From Magnetococcales bacterium (GTDB lineage: Bacteria > Pseudomonadota > Magnetococcia > Magnetococcales > Magnetaquicoccaceae): 64,000 nt of DNA. Where the stretch lies: contig JADGBT010000009.1 in the NCBI GenBank assembly GCA_015231375.1, positions 1-64,000 on the forward strand. Reading direction: 5' to 3'. Position 1 is the first letter of the stretch; every line of letters starts with the position of its first letter. Shown piece after piece: positions 42,388 through 54,143 of this stretch. The notes under the pieces were generated by a model. That model searched no databases. It was given only the letters and a program-made list of their open reading frames with translations, and was not told the DNA's origin. A program made the position numbers and the translations under genes.

Positions 42388-43326
42388 AGTCGGGGCGTGG
42401 TCGGGTTTTTCCGGATAGGGGGCGGACTGGATCTGATTGCGTCCCGACTGCTTGGCCAGATAAAGCAGTCGGTCGGCGGCGTTGAGCAGTTCTTCCGGTT
42501 CCACGCCCCGGCGGGGGGTGATGGAGACTACGCCCATGCTCAAGGTGACGATTCCGGATACGGCGGAATCCGGATGGGGAATCGCCAGAGCGGCCACGGC
42601 CTGCTGGATCTTTTCGGCGGTGTGGATCGCGCCTTGCAACGGGGTTTCCGGCAGCACGCAGGCGAACTCCTCGCCGCCGTAGCGGGCCACCAGATCGGTC
42701 TTGCGCTCCAGGGAGCGGGTCAACGCCTCGGCCAGTTGTCTCAGACACTGGTCTCCGGCCTGATGTCCTCTGGAATCGTTGAAGCGCTTGAAATAATCCA
42801 CGTCGATCAGCATGGCCGACAGCCGGGTTTCGTGCCGCACTCCCCGGTGCCACTCCTGAAACAGGAATTCGTCCAGACTGCGCCGGTTGGGAATGCCGGT
42901 CAGACCATCGATGGAGGCCAGACGTTTCAGCAGATCGTTCTTGCGCTTGAGATCGATGTGGGTCTGGACACGGGCGCGCAACAGATGCGGCTTGATCGGC
43001 TTGGTGATGTAGTCCACCCCGCCGGCTTCGAAACCGATGGTCTCGAACTGCTCCTCCCCCATGGCGGTCACGAAGATCACCGGAATGTCACGGGTGGTCG
43101 GATGTTTCTTCAGCCGTCGGCACACTTCGTAGCCATCCATGCCGGGCATGATCACGTCCATCAGAATCAGGTCCGGATCTTTTTGCTCCGCCATGGCCAG
43201 CGCCTTGCCCGGATCGGTGGTGAACAGCACCCGATGATCCGGTTGCAGCAGATTGGCCAGCACTTCGATATTGGTCGGTTCATCGTCTATGACCAAAACG
43301 GTGGTGGGTGCGGTCTCTCGACTCAT
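42382..43326 (-). CDS. Response regulator with GGDEF diguanylate cyclase domain
   Basis: 314 residues; ATG at 43326 has AGGAG 9 bases upstream. Receiver ~8-125 ('VIDDEPTNIEVL', 'LILMDVIMPGMDG', 'YITKPIKP') and GGDEF domain ~150-300 ('IDGLTGIPNRRSLDEF', 'DYFKRFNDSRGHQAGD', 'RYGGEEFACVLPE'). The signature is GGEEF, which is active in this family, and an inhibitory I-site RxxD (RKTD) lies five residues before it. PleD/WspR-like: phosphorylation should control dimerisation and c-di-GMP synthesis. The likely kinase is the large hybrid kinase encoded 70 bases upstream on the same strand. Confidence 0.93.
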   Translation of the reverse strand: MSRETAPTTVLVIDDEPTNIEVLANLLQPDHRVLFTTDPGKALAMAEQKDPDLILMDVIMPGMDGYEVCRRLKKHPTTRDIPVIFVTAMGEEQFETIGFEAGGVDYITKPIKPHLLRARVQTHIDLKRKNDLLKRLASIDGLTGIPNRRSLDEFLFQEWHRGVRHETRLSAMLIDVDYFKRFNDSRGHQAGDQCLRQLAEALTRSLERKTDLVARYGGEEFACVLPETPLQGAIHTAEKIQQAVAALAIPHPDSAVSGIVTLSMGVVSITPRRGVEPEELLNAADRLLYLAKQSGRNQIQSAPYPEKPDHAPTS

Positions 43327-43396
43327 CCTGGCGTGCTCCTGTTGTGGCTTGGGCGGGCCTGTCTGGTCCATCGGATTGGGGACCGGCGTGCCCGAC

Positions 43397-46300
43397 TCAT
43401 GACGGCCAATCGTTCGGCATGGGGGTCGGCATGGGGTCCGGCATGGATTTGGGGGCGTGTTGACCTTCGATCAGAATGGGTTTCAGGGCCTGCGCGGCCT
43501 CGTCGAACGCGAGCACCTCCAGATGCTGTTCGATACGGGAGAGGGTTTCCGGTTTTGCCCATGGGGCCAATGTTTTCCGCAGGGCCGCAAAGGCCTCCCT
43601 GGCCCGGTAATCGCCATCTTCCAGCCAGCGTTGCACCCGTTGGACCGTCTCAACGGGGAACGGTTCCCTTTCCGTCTTCGTTTCCGTTTCTGTCTCCGTC
43701 TCCGGACTGGCGCGGTCTGTGTCGTGTTCCAGGCGGTCGATGGCGTGGAGCAATCCTTCCATCGCGAGGCGCAACGTTTCCAGCCCCTCCCGGCAACCGC
43801 TCGTGTCTCCCTCTTTGACCAGGGTTTCCAGGCGGGAGGCCTCGGCCTGAAGCGCGTGGGCCGACAGGTTTCCGGCCACTCCCTTGAGGCCGTGCAGCAC
43901 CCTGCGCGCGCCCTCCGGATCCCCGGCGTCGAGCCTCTCTGCCACCCGCGCGACCGAACCCTGGTGCAAATGCGCGAATTGGCGGATCAGACGCGTGAGC
44001 AGCGTCTGATCTCCACCGAGACGCTCCAGGGCTTCACGGGTGTCGATTCCCGCAAGCTCCGGCAACCGGGAGTCCGGCAACCGGGAGTCCGGCAACCGGG
44101 AGTCCGGCAACCGGGGGTCCGGCAACCGGGAGTCCGGCAACCGGGGGTCCGGCAACCGGGAGTCCGACAACCGGGGGTCCGGCAATCGGGAGTCCGACAA
44201 CCGGGGGTCCGGCAACCGGGGGAGCGGTTGTGCGCCGGAAAGGACGGCGGCCGGTTCCGGAGGAGGCGGGTCCGTGGTCTCCTGGGGCGCGGGACGCAGG
44301 TGAGACGCCAGCACCGCGTACATCTGCCGGACATGGACCGGCTTGGTCAGATAGTCGTTCATCCCCAGGGAAAGACAATGATCCTTTTCGCTTTTCAAGG
44401 CATTGGCGGTCATGGCGATGATGGGCAGTCGTTTGGCGTCGAAATGGCGCCGCAGCAATCGGGTGGCCTCGTAGCCGTCCATGATTGGCATTTGCAGATC
44501 CATCAGCACCGCGTCGAAAGCGTCCGGTTGTTCCAGCAGTCGTGTGAGCGCTTCTTGTCCATTGGTGGCCTGTTTCACCACCGCGCCCACCCGGGTCAGG
44601 ATCCCTTCGGCCACCTGCCAGTTGATGTCGTGATCCTCCACCACCAGAATCCGCGCTCCTCGGAGTCGGGTCAGGATCGTGTCCGTGTCGGTCTGGGGCG
44701 GCGTCTGGAGCGGTTGTGGCTGGAGTTGCGGCGCAACCGGAGCGTCGTTGCCGTTGTCTGCCGGAGAGATCCCCCTGCCCAGCGCCTCCTGGAGGGTGTT
44801 GAGCAGCATGGAAGGGGTCACCGGCTTGAGCATGAAACCGCTCACCCCCACGCGGCGCGCCTCCTTCATCACCTCCTGCCGACCGAAGGCGGTCACCATG
44901 ATCACCAGCGACGAATCCAGGGCCATGTTTTCTCGCAGGCGATGGGCTTGCATGCGACGGGCGGTCTCGATGCCGTTCATCTCCGGCATTTGCCAGTCGA
45001 GCAGGATCACGTCGTAGGGTTTGGCGTGGGTCCGGGAGCGCTGTTCCATCTTCTGCAACGCCTCGTCTCCCGACGCGGCCACCTCCACGCAGCAGGTCAG
45101 TCCCCGCGCCATCTCTTGGAGTATGTGACGGGAACTTTCATTGTCGTCTACCACCAGCATCCGTAACGGACCAGGGGTGGAGAGGCGGGGACGGGGATGG
45201 CGCTCGGACGGTTTCTGGCGTTCCAGGGGAATGGTGAAGGCGAATTCACTGCCGGATCCCGGCGCGCTGATCACCGTGAACGCTCCGTTCATCTTGTCCA
45301 CCAGACTCTTGCAGATCGCCAATCCCAGGCCGGTCCCGCCGTAGTGCCGGGTGGTGGAAGAGTCGGCCTGCACGAACGGTTGGAACAGTCCGGCGATCTG
45401 CGCTTCGGACAGTCCGATGCCACTGTCGCGCACCGAAAAACGTAGCCGCGCCGTCTGTTCCGTGACCGCCATCGCTTCGACCCGAAAGATGATCTCTCCG
45501 GTGGGGGTGAACTTCACCGCGTTGGTTCCCAGATTGATCAGAATCTGTTCCAGGCGCAACGGATCGCCGATCAGGTCGCGGGGCAGGTCTGCGGCGATGT
45601 CGAAGAGAATCTCCAACCCTTTTTCCTCAGCGCGCATCGCCACCATGCCCGCCACCTTTTCCATCACCTCTCCCAAATGAAACGGCAGATGTTCCAGTTC
45701 CATCCGACCCGCCTCGATTTTCGAGAAGTCGAGAATGTCGTTGATGATGCCCAACAGGGTCTCCGCCGCCGACTGGATCTTGCGCATCCGAGAGTGCTGA
45801 CCCGGCGTGAGGGAGGTTTGCGACAGCAGATATCCCATGCCGATGATGGTGTTCATGGGGGTGCGGATTTCGTGGCTCATGTTGGCCAGAAACAGACTCT
45901 TGGCCCGGTTGGCCGCTTCCGCGCTCTCCTTGGCGGCCAGCAGCATCGCCTCGGTCTGCTTGCGCTCCGTGATGTCCCGGATCACGGCGGAAAAATAACG
46001 GGTTCCGTCCGCGTGGGTCCAGGAGTTGAGTGACATCTCCAAGGGAAATTCCGACCCGTCCTGGCGCACACCCGACAGCTCCGAGGTCTGACCCGGCAGC
46101 GGGGCCGTCTCCCGTTCCAGGTAGCGTTGAAATCCCTGCCGATGGCCTTCCCGATGTCGTTGCGGAATCAGCGGGGTGAGTTTTTTTCCCAGAATCTCGG
46201 CCCGGGAGTAGCCGAACAGCATTTCGGCGCCTTGGTTCCAGAAGATGATGTTTTGTTCCTGATCCGTGGCGATGATGGCGTCTTGGATCGACAGCGTGAC

Positions 46301-47839
46301 CGAACGGAAACGCTCCTCGCTGGCTTGCAGACTCGCCAGGGTCTGTTGATGACGCAGCACCTCCTGACGCAGCTTCAGATTGCTGGATTCGGCGGCGGCG
46401 ATGGCTTCGTTCAGGGAGGAGAGGATCTGTTTGCGTTCGGAAATGTCTCTCAGAAAGGCGGTGAAAAAGGTGAACTGGGCATCCGGAATCACCGTGATGG
46501 CGATCTCCGTGGGAATGCGTTTTCCCTGGGCGTTGATGGCGTCCAACTCGATGTGCTGGTTGATGACCTTCTGTTCGCCGGTGGCCAGATAGCGGATCAG
46601 TCCCAGGCGGTGGGCCTCCCGCATTTCGGGGGGAATGATGGTCTCGCTGATGTCCTTGCCCATGACATCGGTTTTGCGGAATCCGAAGATTCTTTCTGCG
46701 GCCTTGTTGAATTCGAGAATGTTGCCTTTGGTGTCAATGGAGATGATGGCATCCAGCGCCGTATCGAGAATGGCCCGGTTGCGCTGTTCGCCGTGACGCC
46801 ATTCGGCGGTGGCCAGACGCAGATTGCCTTCCACCCGCAACAGCAGACGGTGAAACATCCAGCCGAGAAACAGGGCGCTCAGACCGATGCCCAGAATCAC
46901 CCGTTGTTTGTGCTCCCGGGTGATGGTTTCCAGGGGTTGATCCTCGAACAGCACCACCAGTCTGGCCACGGCCCTGGAGGCGGCATCGTGGACCGGAATG
47001 ATGAAATAGTGCAGATGATTCAACGCGGACGACTCCGTGAGTCGGCCTGGAAAGGTGCCGGTTTTCAGGTGAGGGGCGTGAAGATGCCGGATCAGTTCCA
47101 CAGGCAGGACAGGGTTGGTGCCTCCGGCGTAGACCAGATCCGGAAAACGATCCCAGTCGGCGACCGCATCGGTGTCAGGGCGATCGGCTTTCCAGGCGCG
47201 TTCGTCGAGCACGGCCTTGTCGATCAATAGATGCAGATCGACGAGAAAGGTGGCGTGCAGGGGATCCAGAAAGGCCGGCATCTCCTTGCCCATTTCCAGG
47301 TAGCCGATGATCTCACCATCCACCCGCCAGGGCATCACCACCCGCAAGGTGAGGCCACCATGGCGTCCGATTTCCAGTCCATGGCTGGTCTGACGGGTTT
47401 TTTGGGCCATGCGCATGGTTTCCCGGTCGATCCGATCCCCGTGCATCTCAGGACGGTGGACGCGCAGCACGGTGATGCCTTCCGGATCGTGAAAATACAG
47501 ATGGGTAATGTTCTGATTGGCTTGCCAGTGGGCGAACAGCGGTGCGGTCTCTTGCCGCAGCGCGTCTCGATCCCTGGCCTGGAACCGTTCTACCAGCAGC
47601 GGATTCCGGGTCAGTCCCAACAACTGTCCGGCCATGGCGTGCTGGTTTTCGTTGATGAGCAGGTGCAAGGTGTCGTGAATCTGTTTCTGGAAGTTTTCGC
47701 CCAGGCGTTGTTCCTGCTCGGCGTGCATCCAGTGCAAGGAGAAGAGGAAAATGAGGATGAGCGCTCCAAAGGTCAACAGGAACGAGGCGATGATCGGCTG
47801 TTGTATGCGCCAGAGGCGTTTGTCGTTGAACGGGTCCAT
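43397..47839 (-). CDS. Large hybrid histidine kinase (sensor-PAS-PAS-HisKA-HATPase-REC-REC-Hpt)
   Basis: 1480 residues. TM1 ~16-37, periplasmic sensor ~40-310, TM2 ~313-331, PAS ~350-470, PAS ~505-630, HisKA ('[16 protein letters not shown]', His ~655), HATPase ('DSGIGL', '[10 protein letters not shown]'), receivers ~893-1015 ('[11 protein letters not shown]') and ~1060-1180 ('[11 protein letters not shown]'), a linker of RLPDS-type repeats ~1207-1260, and Hpt ~1270-1370 ('HGLKGVAGN'). Both receivers keep Asp and Lys. A Glu/Thr repeat ('[13 protein letters not shown]') lies after the Hpt. It is followed by the REC-GGDEF gene 70 bases downstream, so a relay to c-di-GMP synthesis is likely. The start lacks a strong ribosome site. 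Confidence 0.93.
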   Translation of the reverse strand: MDPFNDKRLWRIQQPIIASFLLTFGALILIFLFSLHWMHAEQEQRLGENFQKQIHDTLHLLINENQHAMAGQLLGLTRNPLLVERFQARDRDALRQETAPLFAHWQANQNITHLYFHDPEGITVLRVHRPEMHGDRIDRETMRMAQKTRQTSHGLEIGRHGGLTLRVVMPWRVDGEIIGYLEMGKEMPAFLDPLHATFLVDLHLLIDKAVLDERAWKADRPDTDAVADWDRFPDLVYAGGTNPVLPVELIRHLHAPHLKTGTFPGRLTESSALNHLHYFIIPVHDAASRAVARLVVLFEDQPLETITREHKQRVILGIGLSALFLGWMFHRLLLRVEGNLRLATAEWRHGEQRNRAILDTALDAIISIDTKGNILEFNKAAERIFGFRKTDVMGKDISETIIPPEMREAHRLGLIRYLATGEQKVINQHIELDAINAQGKRIPTEIAITVIPDAQFTFFTAFLRDISERKQILSSLNEAIAAAESSNLKLRQEVLRHQQTLASLQASEERFRSVTLSIQDAIIATDQEQNIIFWNQGAEMLFGYSRAEILGKKLTPLIPQRHREGHRQGFQRYLERETAPLPGQTSELSGVRQDGSEFPLEMSLNSWTHADGTRYFSAVIRDITERKQTEAMLLAAKESAEAANRAKSLFLANMSHEIRTPMNTIIGMGYLLSQTSLTPGQHSRMRKIQSAAETLLGIINDILDFSKIEAGRMELEHLPFHLGEVMEKVAGMVAMRAEEKGLEILFDIAADLPRDLIGDPLRLEQILINLGTNAVKFTPTGEIIFRVEAMAVTEQTARLRFSVRDSGIGLSEAQIAGLFQPFVQADSSTTRHYGGTGLGLAICKSLVDKMNGAFTVISAPGSGSEFAFTIPLERQKPSERHPRPRLSTPGPLRMLVVDDNESSRHILQEMARGLTCCVEVAASGDEALQKMEQRSRTHAKPYDVILLDWQMPEMNGIETARRMQAHRLRENMALDSSLVIMVTAFGRQEVMKEARRVGVSGFMLKPVTPSMLLNTLQEALGRGISPADNGNDAPVAPQLQPQPLQTPPQTDTDTILTRLRGARILVVEDHDINWQVAEGILTRVGAVVKQATNGQEALTRLLEQPDAFDAVLMDLQMPIMDGYEATRLLRRHFDAKRLPIIAMTANALKSEKDHCLSLGMNDYLTKPVHVRQMYAVLASHLRPAPQETTDPPPPEPAAVLSGAQPLPRLPDPRLSDSRLPDPRLSDSRLPDPRLPDSRLPDPRLPDSRLPDSRLPDSRLPELAGIDTREALERLGGDQTLLTRLIRQFAHLHQGSVARVAERLDAGDPEGARRVLHGLKGVAGNLSAHALQAEASRLETLVKEGDTSGCREGLETLRLAMEGLLHAIDRLEHDTDRASPETETETETKTEREPFPVETVQRVQRWLEDGDYRAREAFAALRKTLAPWAKPETLSRIEQHLEVLAFDEAAQALKPILIEGQHAPKSMPDPMPTPMPNDWPS
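44059..44223 (-). repeat. 15-bp minisatellite encoding RLPD(S/P) units
   Basis: Eleven 15-base units (CCGGCAACCGGGAGT and variants with GGG or GAC changes) encode a run of [10 protein letters not shown] and RLSDS between receiver 2 and the Hpt domain of the large hybrid kinase. All in frame. Confidence 0.93.
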
Positions 47840-47966
47840 GGGTGATCGTTTTTCGCGGATCCGGCAGAGTCAAGAGGTGGCATCGGAACAGCCTGTTCTG
47901 ACGATAACGTAACAGGATCGCATAAGATCGCTGAATGTTCCACCGGTGTTACATTTTGATACCAGA

Positions 47967-49724
47967 TCACGCGGACCCGTTGGAGGTATAAGCCTGGTCG
48001 GCGCGATTGGGTTTGTCCGGGTGTTTCAACGACAACACACCGCGCTTGACCAAAGGGGTCAGAAAACGGGCGCGCAGTCCACTCGCATGGCGATCCAGAT
48101 ATTCGGCCAATTGGCGACCGGTGAGCCAACGACCCCGGCACAGTGTCAGGATGATCGATTCCATCTGTTCGGGAGGCAGACGTGGATTGCCCCTGGCCGG
48201 GGTTGCGATGGCGAGGAGAACCGGATCCTGCTGGTTGTCACTGTGTGTGGAGTCGGAGTCGTTATGTGTGGAGTCCAGGTCGTCGTGATGTGTGGAGTCG
48301 GAGTCGCTGTGTGTGGAGTCCAGGTCGTCGTGATGTGTGGAGTCGGAGTCGCTGTGTGTGGAACCTGTTTCCGGATGATGGTCTTGTCGTGTGACCAGGG
48401 GGAGTTGCCACGTGACCCGGTCGGGTTGGGTTTGTTCACTGACGGTGGGCAGTGTCCAGGCTTGAGCCTTCCAGCCGCGAAAGATCTTGTCCACGCCGGA
48501 TCCGGCCTTCTCGGCGGTTCCGATCAGCATGAACATGGTTTGCAACGCCTTGTTGCGACACTCGCTCACGTTGCCGCGCACCAGTTGATCCAGGGAGACC
48601 AGCAGTGCGCCCGGATTGGAAAATTCCAGGCGATCCGGATGTTTTTCCACCACGATCCCTCCTTGTCCCAGGTGGTCGGCATGGATCAAGGTATTGACCA
48701 AAGCCTCGCGGATCGCTTCATGGACCTCTGTTTCTCCTTTGCGAAAGAGGGTGGCCTCCAATTGAAACGGGAGTTTCAGATCCGACGTGAGACGTTGGAC
48801 CACTCTTTGGTAAAATTGAAACAGATTGGCGTGCCAGGTGCCATCCAGGGTCAAACGATCGGTCCAGCGCACCTCGGGGTCCAGGGAGAGACGTTCACGA
48901 TAATCCACATGATAGCTCGGAACCGCCTCGCGGATGGTCTCTTCACGGCCAAACATCAGGATTCCGGCGATGGTCAGTCCCTCCACTCCGGTGACGCGCT
49001 CCCGTCTCCAGCCACCCAGTTTGGCCAGCAGATCCTGGTCGGACTCGTTCAACCAGGGATGGGTGGGTTTGTGGGAGGCGAGGCGGTTCCGGTATTGCCG
49101 CAGGGTGGCAGGATCGATGTCGGACAGACCGAACCCTTCGAGAATCCGTCCATCGGCGGGTTCGTCTCCCCGGTCGGCCAGCATGCGGCTGACTTCTGGT
49201 TCCGTGGCGTGATAATCCCCTTCGTGGTTGCGACGATAGGTGCCGGAAAGAGGATTCTGGCCCAGAAAGACCGGACGCTGGCGGCGTGAGGCGCGGGGAA
49301 CCCGAATGGCCAGGACCACTCCGGCGGGATGAGGAATGGCCTTTACGTCTTCGGGGGTGAGCAGATTGATGCTCACTTTGCCGCGATTGTGGATCGTGTC
49401 CCAGAAGGTTTTTTGCAGATGCGCCGGATTGGCGATGCCGGTCACGTCGCCGTTGTCTTCCACCCCGAGCAGAATGACGCCGCCTTGGGTATTGGCCATG
49501 GCGCTGTAGCTCTCCCAAAGGCTTTTCGGCAGTCCGCCCCGGGCGGATTTGAGTTCCATGTCATCCCCTTCGCGCCAGCGGGGCAGGGACTGACTGAGCC
49601 AGGGGTCGAAGGGGTCGGGATGGTGGATTCTGGCCATCTTTAGGGTGGACTCGAAGGGCATAGGGGTTGACGCGCCGGGACTCGATGCGACAATGACGTC
49701 TTTCATGGTTTCAAAAGACGTCAT
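47967..49724 (-). CDS. AlbA_2 / divergent AAA_4 ATP-binding protein, putative regulator
   Basis: 585 residues if the ATG at 49724 is used; ATGs at 49706 and 49637 are also possible, and the alignable AlbA_2 domain starts at 'EGDDMELKSARGGLPKS', after the last of them. Visible: 'AMANTQGGVILLGVEDNG' (AlbA_2), 'YHVDYRERLS', 'HEAIREALVNTLIHADH', 'LEFSNPGALL' and 'NKALQTMFMLIGTAEKAGSGVDK' (GHKL-like AAA_4 region), then an Asp/Ser/His-rich repeat segment and a C-terminal winged helix ('LTLCRGRWLTGRQLAEYL'). Family members are annotated as transcriptional regulators or Schlafen-like. A 15-bp palindrome covers the start region. Divergent from uvrB. Confidence 0.82.
   Translation of the reverse strand: MTSFETMKDVIVASSPGASTPMPFESTLKMARIHHPDPFDPWLSQSLPRWREGDDMELKSARGGLPKSLWESYSAMANTQGGVILLGVEDNGDVTGIANPAHLQKTFWDTIHNRGKVSINLLTPEDVKAIPHPAGVVLAIRVPRASRRQRPVFLGQNPLSGTYRRNHEGDYHATEPEVSRMLADRGDEPADGRILEGFGLSDIDPATLRQYRNRLASHKPTHPWLNESDQDLLAKLGGWRRERVTGVEGLTIAGILMFGREETIREAVPSYHVDYRERLSLDPEVRWTDRLTLDGTWHANLFQFYQRVVQRLTSDLKLPFQLEATLFRKGETEVHEAIREALVNTLIHADHLGQGGIVVEKHPDRLEFSNPGALLVSLDQLVRGNVSECRNKALQTMFMLIGTAEKAGSGVDKIFRGWKAQAWTLPTVSEQTQPDRVTWQLPLVTRQDHHPETGSTHSDSDSTHHDDLDSTHSDSDSTHHDDLDSTHNDSDSTHSDNQQDPVLLAIATPARGNPRLPPEQMESIILTLCRGRWLTGRQLAEYLDRHASGLRARFLTPLVKRGVLSLKHPDKPNRADQAYTSNGSA
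48240..48362 (-). repeat. 45-bp coding repeat (STHSDSD / STHHDDLD)
   Basis: About 2.7 copies of a 45-base unit encode alternating STHSDSD and STHHDDLD blocks between the AAA_4-like and winged-helix domains. The His/Asp content could bind metal, but a spacer role is simpler. Confidence 0.88.
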
Positions 49725-49728
49725 TGTC
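49689..49728. promoter_or_regulatory. Perfect 15-bp palindrome at the 5' end of the AlbA_2 gene
   Basis: GACAATGACGTCTTT (49689-49703) and its exact complement (49714-49728) flank a 10-base spacer that contains a candidate ATG (49706 on the minus strand). It contains a central GACGTC in each arm. Size and symmetry suit a dimeric regulator's operator, perhaps the gene product's own; it could also form an mRNA hairpin that hides the start codon. Confidence 0.65.
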
Positions 49729-49883
49729 CCAAAGGTTGTTTCGTTGGCGCGCGAGGGGCTGCGATGGCGCGGAAACGGTGTGATCCCCGGTGTCAGGCTC
49801 TTTTTGGCCTGTGCCTGACTGTTCCCATCACGCGCATAACGGTTTAATCTGTGTGCAGGAGCGTTTTTGTCAAGGAGGAAAGC

Positions 49884-52007
<2,124 letters not shown>

Positions 52008-52109
52008 TTTTTTGCTAGAGTGACGGATAGCCGCATGAAAAACAACAGGTGGCCTTTGGATCGTGGTCAGCGTGAGACGGTTCGCATCAGCCGTGACAGG
52101 AGGTGATGG

Positions 52110-52421
52110 ATGGGCGTTGAGCCGGAGAAGATTACCGTGCGCATCGATGAGGATCTTGCCGAGATTGTGCCCGGATATCTGGTGAATCGTGGCAAGGATC
52201 TGGAACAGTTGCCATTGGCGTTGGTCGAGGGGAATTTCCAGACTCTGCGCACTTTGGGTCATCGCATGAAGGGGTCGGGGGCGGGATACGGATTCGATGG
52301 CATCTCCGAGATCGGACGCGCCATCGAGGAGGCGGCCAAACGGGAGGATCGGGAGGGGGTGGAACAGGGAATCGCGGATCTGGCCTCCTACATGGATCGT
52401 CTGGAAGTGGTTTATGAGTAG
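52110..52421 (+). CDS. Stand-alone Hpt domain protein
   Basis: 103 residues; AGGAGGTGATGG directly precedes the ATG. The helical bundle carries 'LGHRMKGSGAGYGF', the HxxKGxxxxxG phosphotransfer motif (His ~51). It can relay phosphate from a hybrid kinase to a response regulator; the winged-helix regulator 47 bases downstream is the natural recipient. No kinase gene is adjacent, so the donor is encoded elsewhere, possibly one of the hybrid kinases in this window. Confidence 0.9.
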   Translation: MGVEPEKITVRIDEDLAEIVPGYLVNRGKDLEQLPLALVEGNFQTLRTLGHRMKGSGAGYGFDGISEIGRAIEEAAKREDREGVEQGIADLASYMDRLEVVYE

Positions 52422-52468
52422 TTCCTGGACCCGTTTCCTGGACGATCGACCTTGGGAGGGACGATGAC

Positions 52469-53230
52469 ATGGCGATACCGGATCATGTCTTGGTGGTTGA
52501 TGACGATCCCGATATCCGTACCCTGGTGGGCAAGCTGTTGGAAAAGAACGGTTTCCGGGTCAGCAAGGTACCGGATGGCAAGGGGTTGCGCCTGCTGCTC
52601 GAAAAGAGTCAGCCGGATCTGATCGTATTGGATCTGATGCTGCCCGACGAGGATGGTTTGGTGTTGTGTCGCAATTTGCGGTCGCGTTCCAACATTCCGG
52701 TGATCATTCTGAGCGCCCGGGGCGAGGATATGGATCGGATCATCGGGCTGGAGATGGGGGCCGATGATTATCTGGGGAAGCCGTTTCATCCCCGGGAGTT
52801 GCTGGCGCGGGTCAAGAGTGTGTTGCGGCGGGCCCGCACGCTTCCCGACGATGTGCAGGAGCAAGATACCAATGCCACCTACCGGTTTGCCGGATGGGTG
52901 CTGGATGTCCCCACCCGACAGTTGTACTCGCCGAAGTCCAAGAAGATCTTTTTGAGCGGAGGGGAGTTCGCCCTGTTGCGGGTGTTTTTGAATCATCCCA
53001 ACCGGGTATTGAGTCGGGATCAGTTGCTGGATTTTTCACACGGTCGGGAGATCGAACCTTTTGATCGAACCATCGACATGCAAATCAGTCGATTGCGCAG
53101 GCGTTTGGGGGATGACCCCAAGAAACCGTCACTGATCAAGACTGTGCGCAGTTCAGGTTATGTCCTGGCGGTGCGCGTGGAGCGGGGAGGAGAAAGCCAT
53201 GGCACGGACGATCCAGGTTCTGGTGATTGA
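52469..53230 (+). CDS. OmpR-family response regulator
   Basis: 253 residues. Receiver 1-122 ('VVDDDPDIRTLVG', 'IVLDLMLPDEDG', 'ILSARGEDMDRIIGLEMG', 'YLGKPFHP') and winged helix ~145-240 ('SGGEFALLRVFLNHPNRVLSRDQLLDF', 'DRTIDMQISRLRRRLGDDP', 'VRSSGYVL'). Phosphorylation sites intact. The gene follows the Hpt gene and overlaps the next receiver gene by 32 bases, so Hpt, regulator and receiver form one operon. Targets are unknown. Confidence 0.93.
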   Translation: MAIPDHVLVVDDDPDIRTLVGKLLEKNGFRVSKVPDGKGLRLLLEKSQPDLIVLDLMLPDEDGLVLCRNLRSRSNIPVIILSARGEDMDRIIGLEMGADDYLGKPFHPRELLARVKSVLRRARTLPDDVQEQDTNATYRFAGWVLDVPTRQLYSPKSKKIFLSGGEFALLRVFLNHPNRVLSRDQLLDFSHGREIEPFDRTIDMQISRLRRRLGDDPKKPSLIKTVRSSGYVLAVRVERGGESHGTDDPGSGD

Positions 53231-53618
53231 TGGAGACCGTTTGAATTGCGCGTTGTTGCGCAATATCCTGGAAAACGAGGGGTTGCAGGTGCTGGATGCG
53301 TCGGGCGCGCGTCTGGGATGGCAGATTCTGCGGGCGGCCCCGTGTGATCTGGTGATCACGGACTTGCTGATCACGGATCCGGATGGCGGAAGCGTGCTGG
53401 AGGTGTTGTTGCGGGAGTTTCCCGAGACCCGGATCATCGCTCTCACCCGGGGGGGAGGGGGGCGTTCCAGGATCTCGGAACGGGAGGAGCAAGCCTTTCG
53501 CGGGGTGGTGCGCATCCTGGAACGGCCGGTTTTTCGCCAGGAGTTGTTGACGGCGATCCAGGAGTTGTTCCCCGACTGGCAACCCGAAGAGAGCCACGGG
53601 GAGCGGCATGGACTTTAG
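53199..53618 (+). CDS. Single-domain receiver protein, atypical
   Basis: 139 residues; ATG at 53199, with GGAGGAGAA just upstream inside the previous gene. Receiver pattern: 'LVIDGDRLNCALL', phosphoacceptor Asp in 'VITDLLITDPDG', and 'RIIALTRGGGG' for the Thr/Ser strand. The conserved Lys is missing: the last strand reads 'RILERPVF' (Arg in place of Lys), and the acidic pair is split ('DGD'). It may bind partners constitutively instead of switching normally. A basic tail ('ESHGERHGL') ends the protein. Confidence 0.8.
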   Translation: MARTIQVLVIDGDRLNCALLRNILENEGLQVLDASGARLGWQILRAAPCDLVITDLLITDPDGGSVLEVLLREFPETRIIALTRGGGGRSRISEREEQAFRGVVRILERPVFRQELLTAIQELFPDWQPEESHGERHGL

Positions 53619-53620
53619 CG

Positions 53621-53668
53621 TTCCTGGCTGATCAGGACTCCTGGCTGAAAGGACTCCTGGCTGAAAGA
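53621..53668 (+). repeat. Three 16-bp direct repeats before dtd
   Basis: ACTCCTGGCTGAAAG occurs at 53637-53651 and 53653-53667, with an imperfect copy starting at 53621 (TTCCTGGCTGATCAGG). They lie between the receiver stop and the dtd start, just before its ribosome site. Probably slippage; a regulatory role is possible. Confidence 0.7.
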
Positions 53669-53681
53669 GGGAGTATCGCGT

Positions 53682-54143
53682 GTGAAGGCGGTTGTGCAGC
53701 GGGTGAGCGAAGCGTCCGTGACCGTTGGCGCGGAGACGGTGGGTGCGGTCGGCAAGGGGCTGTTGGTGCTGTTGGCGGTGGAGAAGGGGGATGGTCTGCG
53801 GGAGATCGACCGGATGGCCCGCAAGATCGCCGGCTTGCGGCTGTTTCCGGACGAACGGGGGCGGATGCATCATTCGGTGCGGGATGTGGGCGGAGCGGTG
53901 CTGGTGGTTTCCCAGTTCACCCTGGCGGCCAATCTCGACAAGGGGTTTCGACCCTCGTTCGATGGCGCGGAGCTGCCGGAGCAGGCCTGCCGGATGTTCG
54001 ATCTGTTTTGTCAGCGTCTGATGGCCGAAGGCCTGGTGGTGGCCACCGGACGTTTTGCCGCCGACATGCGGGTGAGTCTGGTCAACGACGGGCCGGTGAC
54101 CTTCATCGTGGCGTTTGAGGCCGAAGGGGATGAGGTGCGGTGA
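53682..54143 (+). CDS. dtd: D-aminoacyl-tRNA deacylase
   Basis: 153 residues with a GTG start at 53682 and AGAGGGAG ~8 bases upstream. It removes D-amino acids mischarged on tRNA. 'MKAVVQRVSEASVTV', 'VVSQFTLAANL' (catalytic SQFTLxA segment) and 'VSLVNDGPVTF' (the Gly-Pro motif that excludes L-amino acids) identify it. Normal length plus a short acidic tail. Its last 41 bases overlap the convergent peptidase gene. Confidence 0.96.
   Translation: MKAVVQRVSEASVTVGAETVGAVGKGLLVLLAVEKGDGLREIDRMARKIAGLRLFPDERGRMHHSVRDVGGAVLVVSQFTLAANLDKGFRPSFDGAELPEQACRMFDLFCQRLMAEGLVVATGRFAADMRVSLVNDGPVTFIVAFEAEGDEVR

Noticed and set aside
44059-44223. CRISPR array or intergenic satellite
   Set aside because: Contiguous 15-bp units without spacers, inside a kinase gene and in frame.
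54103-54143. Frameshift or assembly error at the dtd/M23 overlap
   Set aside because: Both proteins are full length with typical C-termini; a 41-base convergent overlap is acceptable.
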